Source: Prevotella sp. KH2C16 (GTDB taxonomy: Bacteria > Bacteroidota > Bacteroidia > Bacteroidales > Bacteroidaceae). From it: a stretch of 64,000 bases of DNA. Made by a program: the position numbers and the translations under genes. Shown here piece after piece: positions 61,601-64,000 of this stretch (positions are counted from its first letter, which is position 1; the number at the start of each line of letters is the position of its first letter). The stretch covers positions 62,001-126,000 of the forward strand of contig NZ_FOOW01000007.1 in NCBI RefSeq assembly GCF_900113305.1. Direction: 5' to 3'. The notes under the pieces are model-generated. The model did not search any database, was not told the origin of the DNA, and was given only the letters and a program-made list of their open reading frames with translations.

Positions 61601-62131
61601 CTGCACATCGTAGTGCACCATGTCCCACTTGATCTTATTGCCACCGGCTGTCCACTCATTGTGGTAGATGGCCTTGTCGCCGTCGATGGTGATGAAGTCG
61701 TTTGCCGGATTTCCTGCAAGCTCCCGGTCGAAGTCGGTGGCCGTTACCACGGTCTCTTCATTCTCGGCAAAGCGGCGGGCTGTATCCTTTACGATACTGA
61801 AAGCTACCGGCATTACCTCGTTGAGAGCCACTTCGTATTTGTCGAGGGCCGCTTTCTCAAGTTTGTCTATCTTGGTGAATATGTCCTCGCGCTCGTCGAT
61901 GGGTGTGTCTTCTATGGTGTTCTTGAGTTCTGCAATTTTCTCTTTTTCCTCCCTTGCAGAGTCTTGTACATATTTCTGGATTTCCTTTGTCTTTGCGCGC
62001 AGTTGGTCATTGCTCAGCTCTTTAATGGCAGGATAGGCCTCTTTTACAGTCTCTACTAAAGGCTGGATGAGTTTCATATCACGGGTTGACTTATCGCCAA
62101 ACAATGACTTTAAAAATTTATTGAAGTTCAT
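58625..62131 (-). CDS. secA: Preprotein translocase ATPase SecA
   Basis: 1168 residues, longer than the 901 of E. coli as usual in Bacteroidota. DEAD-type motor: Walker A in [33 protein letters not shown], and the DEVD box in [18 protein letters not shown]. An insertion of about 100 Gln/Lys-rich residues ([20 protein letters not shown]) lies between them and the PPXD region. Helical wing motif [20 protein letters not shown], and at the C-terminus the zinc-binding tail [14 protein letters not shown]. Drives secretion through SecYEG. Confidence 0.97.
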   Translation of the reverse strand: MNFNKFLKSLFGDKSTRDMKLIQPLVETVKEAYPAIKELSNDQLRAKTKEIQKYVQDSAREEKEKIAELKNTIEDTPIDEREDIFTKIDKLEKAALDKYEVALNEVMPVAFSIVKDTARRFAENEETVVTATDFDRELAGNPANDFITIDGDKAIYHNEWTAGGNKIKWDMVHYDVQLFGGIALHQGKIAEMATGEGKTLVATLPVFLNALTGNGVHMVTVNDYLAKRDSEWMGPLYMFNGLSVDCIDKHQPNSEERRKAYQADITFGTNNEFGFDYLRDNMAISPADLVQRQHNYAIVDEVDSVLIDDARTPLIISGPIPKGDDQMFEEYQPLVEKLYEVQRKQATELLAEAKQKITQAQQTQDKKQAQQLEEEGFLALFRSYKALPKNKPLIKYLSEDGIKSGLLKTEEFYMANNNREMPKAIEPLYFVVDEKLNSADLTDKGGAWLAKQTGRPDLFVLPDITSQLSALENEHDLSDQDRLDKKDDLFNLYAIQSERVHTLQQLLKAYTMFNKDDEYVVIDSEVKIVDEQTGRIMEGRRWSDGLHQAIEAKEHVKVEAATQTFATITLQNYFRMYHKLSGMTGTASTEAGEFWDIYKLDVVEIPTNKPVVRNDMDDRVYKTAREKYSAVIEEIEEMRVSGRPCLVGTTSVEISELLSKMLDMRKIPHQVLNAKLHQQEALVVAEAGKSTMGMVFLATDGKAFTDKASAVRYQNTLIKAANEGAKGADSHLAGQDAQHLITNEERLLGAVTIATNMAGRGTDIKLTQEVKDAGGLAIIGTERHESRRVDRQLRGRAGRQGDPGSSVFYVSLEDKLMRLFGSERIAHVMDRLGYQEGERIEAPMISKSIERAQKKVEENNFGIRKHLLEYDDVMNKQRTVIYEKRRHALMGERIGMDIANIIWDRCINIIEKNDYEGCKEQFLKVLAMECPFTEEELLNADHNILAERAFQDAMAAFKRKTDRIQSVAWPVIKDVEENQGDRFERIMVPVTDGKRVYNIPCDLKQAYKTEGKDVVKQFEKVIMLHIIDDNWKENLRQLDELRHSVQNASYEQKDPLLIFKLESATIWDTMIDDINNRTSSILMRAQIPEMQEQEVHEAAPEQRSQRYNEQKADLNDPAQQAAARQDTREPAQRVNHTPIIREKMPRPNDPCPCGSGKKFKNCHGRNIR

Positions 62132-62174
62132 TTTCTTATATTTGTTTTTATTCTTACCTATTATATTTTGGACA

Positions 62175-62182
62175 CAAAATTA
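62175..62182 (-). promoter_or_regulatory. -7 box of secA
   Basis: Minus strand reads TAATTTTG, 43 bases upstream of the secA ATG. Confidence 0.63.
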
Positions 62183-62237
62183 CTAATAATTTTTCAATTA
62201 TCAGCATGTTGCTTGAAGAAAGATAAATGTAGCGAAA

Positions 62238-62325
62238 GTAAAAGGCGGCTAAAAGCTCTCCTTTTAACGGCTAAAAGGGAGGTAAAAGACGGCTTAAAGG
62301 TCGCCTTCTAACGGCCTTTTACTTG
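62238..62325. repeat. Three tandem 22-bp repeats, family 3, within a larger inverted repeat
   Basis: Exact 22-base steps: CTAAAAGCTCTCCTTTTAACGG (62249, 62271, 62293 as unit starts, each ending ACGG). The set is flanked by GTAAAAGG on the left and CCTTTTAC on the right, so the whole block can also fold back on itself. Sequence is unrelated to families 1 and 2. It lies downstream of the phosphatase-like gene and upstream of secA. Confidence 0.88.
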
Positions 62326-62341
62326 CAGTGCCCTGAATAGT

Positions 62342-63745
62342 CTAAAACAGGGGGGCAGCCTTACAGGCATTGGGTGCCCTTATGCGGATGGCTTTTGCAA
62401 TGGTAGGCGCAATGCGGTCTACCGTTACGGGTGTGGTGATACGCTCTGCTTTGATATTGGCTCCATAGGCGATGATGGGGAATGGGACAAAGCTGATGCG
62501 TGATGTGTATTTCTGTTGGTTGTCTTCGTTGTAGAGTTGCCATCCCGGAGCGACCTCTACGATGATGTCGCCGCTGATGGCCGGGTTGTGCCCGTTGCGT
62601 ATTTTCTCTATGTCGCTGTTGCCGCCAAGAAGTCGGGTAGAGGTGTATACATCTCGTACTCCTGAATTCTGGATGAGGAATTCCTGGCTTCGCATGAGCA
62701 CTTCGGCCAGTCCGATGCGTTTTTGTTCTAAGAGCTGATGGTTCAGATAAATCTGATTTCTGAAGATGGCCTCTACATATCTGCCTTGTCCATAAATGGC
62801 TCCAAGATAGATGTTGAGGAGGTTGGCCGTGCGATTGATATAGAATATGCCGGTAGGGATGTGATACTTGGTGTAGTCTACATTCTCCTGTGTGGTATAG
62901 CCTGTACTCGTGAGGAAGAAAAGCACATTCTGCTTGCCCACGCTGCTTTCTATGCCAGAGATGAGTTCGGCGACAACCTGGTCGATCTTGCGATAGACGC
63001 TTTCCATGTCTTTCTGCCAGTTTGTCGCATTCCTGCCTTTGGCGGAAAGTGTGATTGACAGCAGGTCGGTAATCTCGTCCTTGCCCATTCCGTTGTCCCT
63101 GACGCATCCCTTTGCGGCTTGGACTACAGCGAGATTCTTAGACCCCTCGTCTTCTGTGCGTTGGGAATATACGCTCTTGTATGCGTCCAGCCACTTCCTT
63201 GCGTTGTCGGAATAGTATCCGGAGGTGGTGAGAGTTCCTTTTCGCTCGTCAATCCATATGGCTCCGTCGGCGGCATGGCCGGCTGACAGGATAGCGGCAT
63301 CTTTTTCCGACGCGATAGAATAGATGATGGCGGACCCGTTTGTGGCAACTTTAAGCTCGTCGCTTATAGTCGAAGTCGAGAGTTTCTTCGGCGCAGCCGT
63401 GTATTTACTGTCATCGGTACATCCTATGGGACGGAGGCTTTGCCTGTCGAGCCATTGGCAGCTTGTGATTCCGTTGTAATAAGGAGTTGAGCCTGTAGCT
63501 ATGGCAGCTATTGCCGAGGCTCTGTCGAGAGGTTCGAATGAATAGCTGGCAGCCTCGTATACACGGCCCTGCTGAAGCAGCTTTCTCAGTCCTCCCTGGC
63601 CATAGAGCGGAGCAAAGGCTTCAATATAGTCGGTGCGCAATTCATCAATGGCTATATTTACCACGAGTCTGGGCGCCGACTGCAGAGACTGAGCCTGCCC
63701 TGTCGTGGAAAGTGCGACGAGGAGTGCGGTAATATATCTATTCAT
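62342..63745 (-). CDS. Alkaline-phosphatase-superfamily protein (PafA-like), probable pseudoenzyme
   Basis: 467 residues with signal peptide (MNRYITALLVALSTTGQAQS). It follows the PafA/alkaline phosphatase family by order of blocks: LVVNIAIDELRTDYIEAFAP, ATGSTPYYNGITS, IASEKDAAILSAGHAADGAI, and GYYSDNARKWLDAY. The catalytic residues are lost. The region of the nucleophile Thr reads FEPLDRASAIAAI. The metal-binding DYVGH position reads AKGRNAT. The DHG that completes the second metal site reads TSTGYTTQ. So it has the fold but not the zinc site. Exported and probably a structural or binding protein. It overlaps the next minus-strand gene by 8 bases. Confidence 0.75.
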   Translation of the reverse strand: MNRYITALLVALSTTGQAQSLQSAPRLVVNIAIDELRTDYIEAFAPLYGQGGLRKLLQQGRVYEAASYSFEPLDRASAIAAIATGSTPYYNGITSCQWLDRQSLRPIGCTDDSKYTAAPKKLSTSTISDELKVATNGSAIIYSIASEKDAAILSAGHAADGAIWIDERKGTLTTSGYYSDNARKWLDAYKSVYSQRTEDEGSKNLAVVQAAKGCVRDNGMGKDEITDLLSITLSAKGRNATNWQKDMESVYRKIDQVVAELISGIESSVGKQNVLFFLTSTGYTTQENVDYTKYHIPTGIFYINRTANLLNIYLGAIYGQGRYVEAIFRNQIYLNHQLLEQKRIGLAEVLMRSQEFLIQNSGVRDVYTSTRLLGGNSDIEKIRNGHNPAISGDIIVEVAPGWQLYNEDNQQKYTSRISFVPFPIIAYGANIKAERITTPVTVDRIAPTIAKAIRIRAPNACKAAPLF

Positions 63746-64000
63746 TCTTGTCGGTATTACCTATGTGTTTAGTTATCAATATTTCGTTTGATACAATTCT
63801 TCCCAGCAAAATCAGTGCCAAGATGAGCACGGCCTCGTCATATTTCTGGAAGGCATACCCGATGACGGCGATGGCTATGAGGTATTTGAACAGGGTCAGA
63901 TACCAGTGCAGCTGCCGCCTGCGGAGCTTCTTGACCACAGGTGTCACGAAGACGAGCGACAGGGGGCATAGCAGCAGAATCTGCAGGTTGAGGCTCACGG
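63738..64000 (-). CDS. Membrane protein, C-terminal part (5' end outside window)
   Basis: The minus-strand frame is open to the edge of the window and lacks a clear start (a GTG at 63998 is possible). About 87 residues with two or three hydrophobic stretches (LQILLLCPLSLVFVTPVV, WYLTLFKYLIAIAVIGYAF, AVLILALILLGRIVSNEILI) and a Lys/Asn-rich end. It overlaps the phosphatase-like gene by 8 bases, so the two are likely coupled. Family not identified. Confidence 0.6.
   Translation of the reverse strand, partial: VSLNLQILLLCPLSLVFVTPVVKKLRRRQLHWYLTLFKYLIAIAVIGYAFQKYDEAVLILALILLGRIVSNEILITKHIGNTDKNE

Overview
This 64 kb window is a chromosomal segment of a Bacteroidota bacterium, most likely order Bacteroidales and close to Prevotellaceae. 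The evidence is: (i) nearly every transcription unit is preceded by the Bacteroidota -7 element TAnnTTTG; (ii) a GTPase-defective EF-G paralogue of the EF-G2 type; (iii) an RprXY-like two-component pair; (iv) a FeoA-FeoB fusion; (v) a long SecA; (vi) a secreted protein ending in a Prevotella-style C-terminal sorting-like tail; and (vii) a PafA-like alkaline-phosphatase fold protein. The genes are mostly GC-rich with AT-rich spacers. I saw no phage, insertion sequence, CRISPR array or rRNA. There is one tRNA, tRNA-Cys.

Layout. 1-6531: the end of an ABC-F ATPase, then a tightly overlapping run of M13 peptidase, metA, a U32 peptidase/RlhA-like protein and an SH3/zinc-ribbon membrane lipoprotein. 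6.6-9.1 kb: a TonB-dependent receptor. 9.2-10.4 kb (minus): dacB. 10.7-20.3 kb: a seven-gene operon encoding a VWA-like lipoprotein, a 4-TM protein, a tubulin-superfamily protein, a large actin/HSP70-like ATPase, a coiled-coil protein, a zinc-ribbon membrane protein and a MATE transporter. 20.3-26.4 kb: rmuC, tcdA, an L-lactate permease, an MGMT-type alkyltransferase, a uracil permease and a small membrane protein. 26.5-34.5 kb: hemW, EF-G2, a GH20 hexosaminidase and rprXY. 34.6-37.3 kb: a secreted protein, a 51-residue peptide and a small membrane protein. 37.4-38.6 kb: rpsF-rpsR-rplI. 38.7-46.4 kb: an outer-membrane barrel, fabD, a GH13 amylase-like enzyme overlapping an AlaX-like editing protein, and a GH106 rhamnosidase. 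46.5-49.4 kb (minus): HU, a 29-residue basic protein, RNase E/G, and a DUF4332 helix-hairpin-helix protein. 49.5-53.6 kb: a divergent hexuronate locus (uxuA and an SDR oxidoreductase on minus; kdgK and eda on plus). 53.7-58.6 kb (minus): tRNA-Cys, a FeoB-associated Cys-rich peptide, sdaA, feoAB and an ABC ATPase. 58.6-64 kb (minus): secA, a PafA-like pseudoenzyme and a truncated membrane protein.

The most interesting part is the 10.7-19.0 kb operon. It combines a tubulin-like and an actin-like NTPase with a VWA-like lipoprotein and membrane partners, and looks like an envelope-associated cytoskeletal or membrane-remodelling machine of unknown function. The second is a set of short tandem dyad repeats with an exact 22-bp period. 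I found three unrelated sequence families at seven places, mostly at gene 3' ends, and one set lies inside a coding sequence.

No database search was possible. Family names come from motifs I could read, and assignments are graded by confidence.
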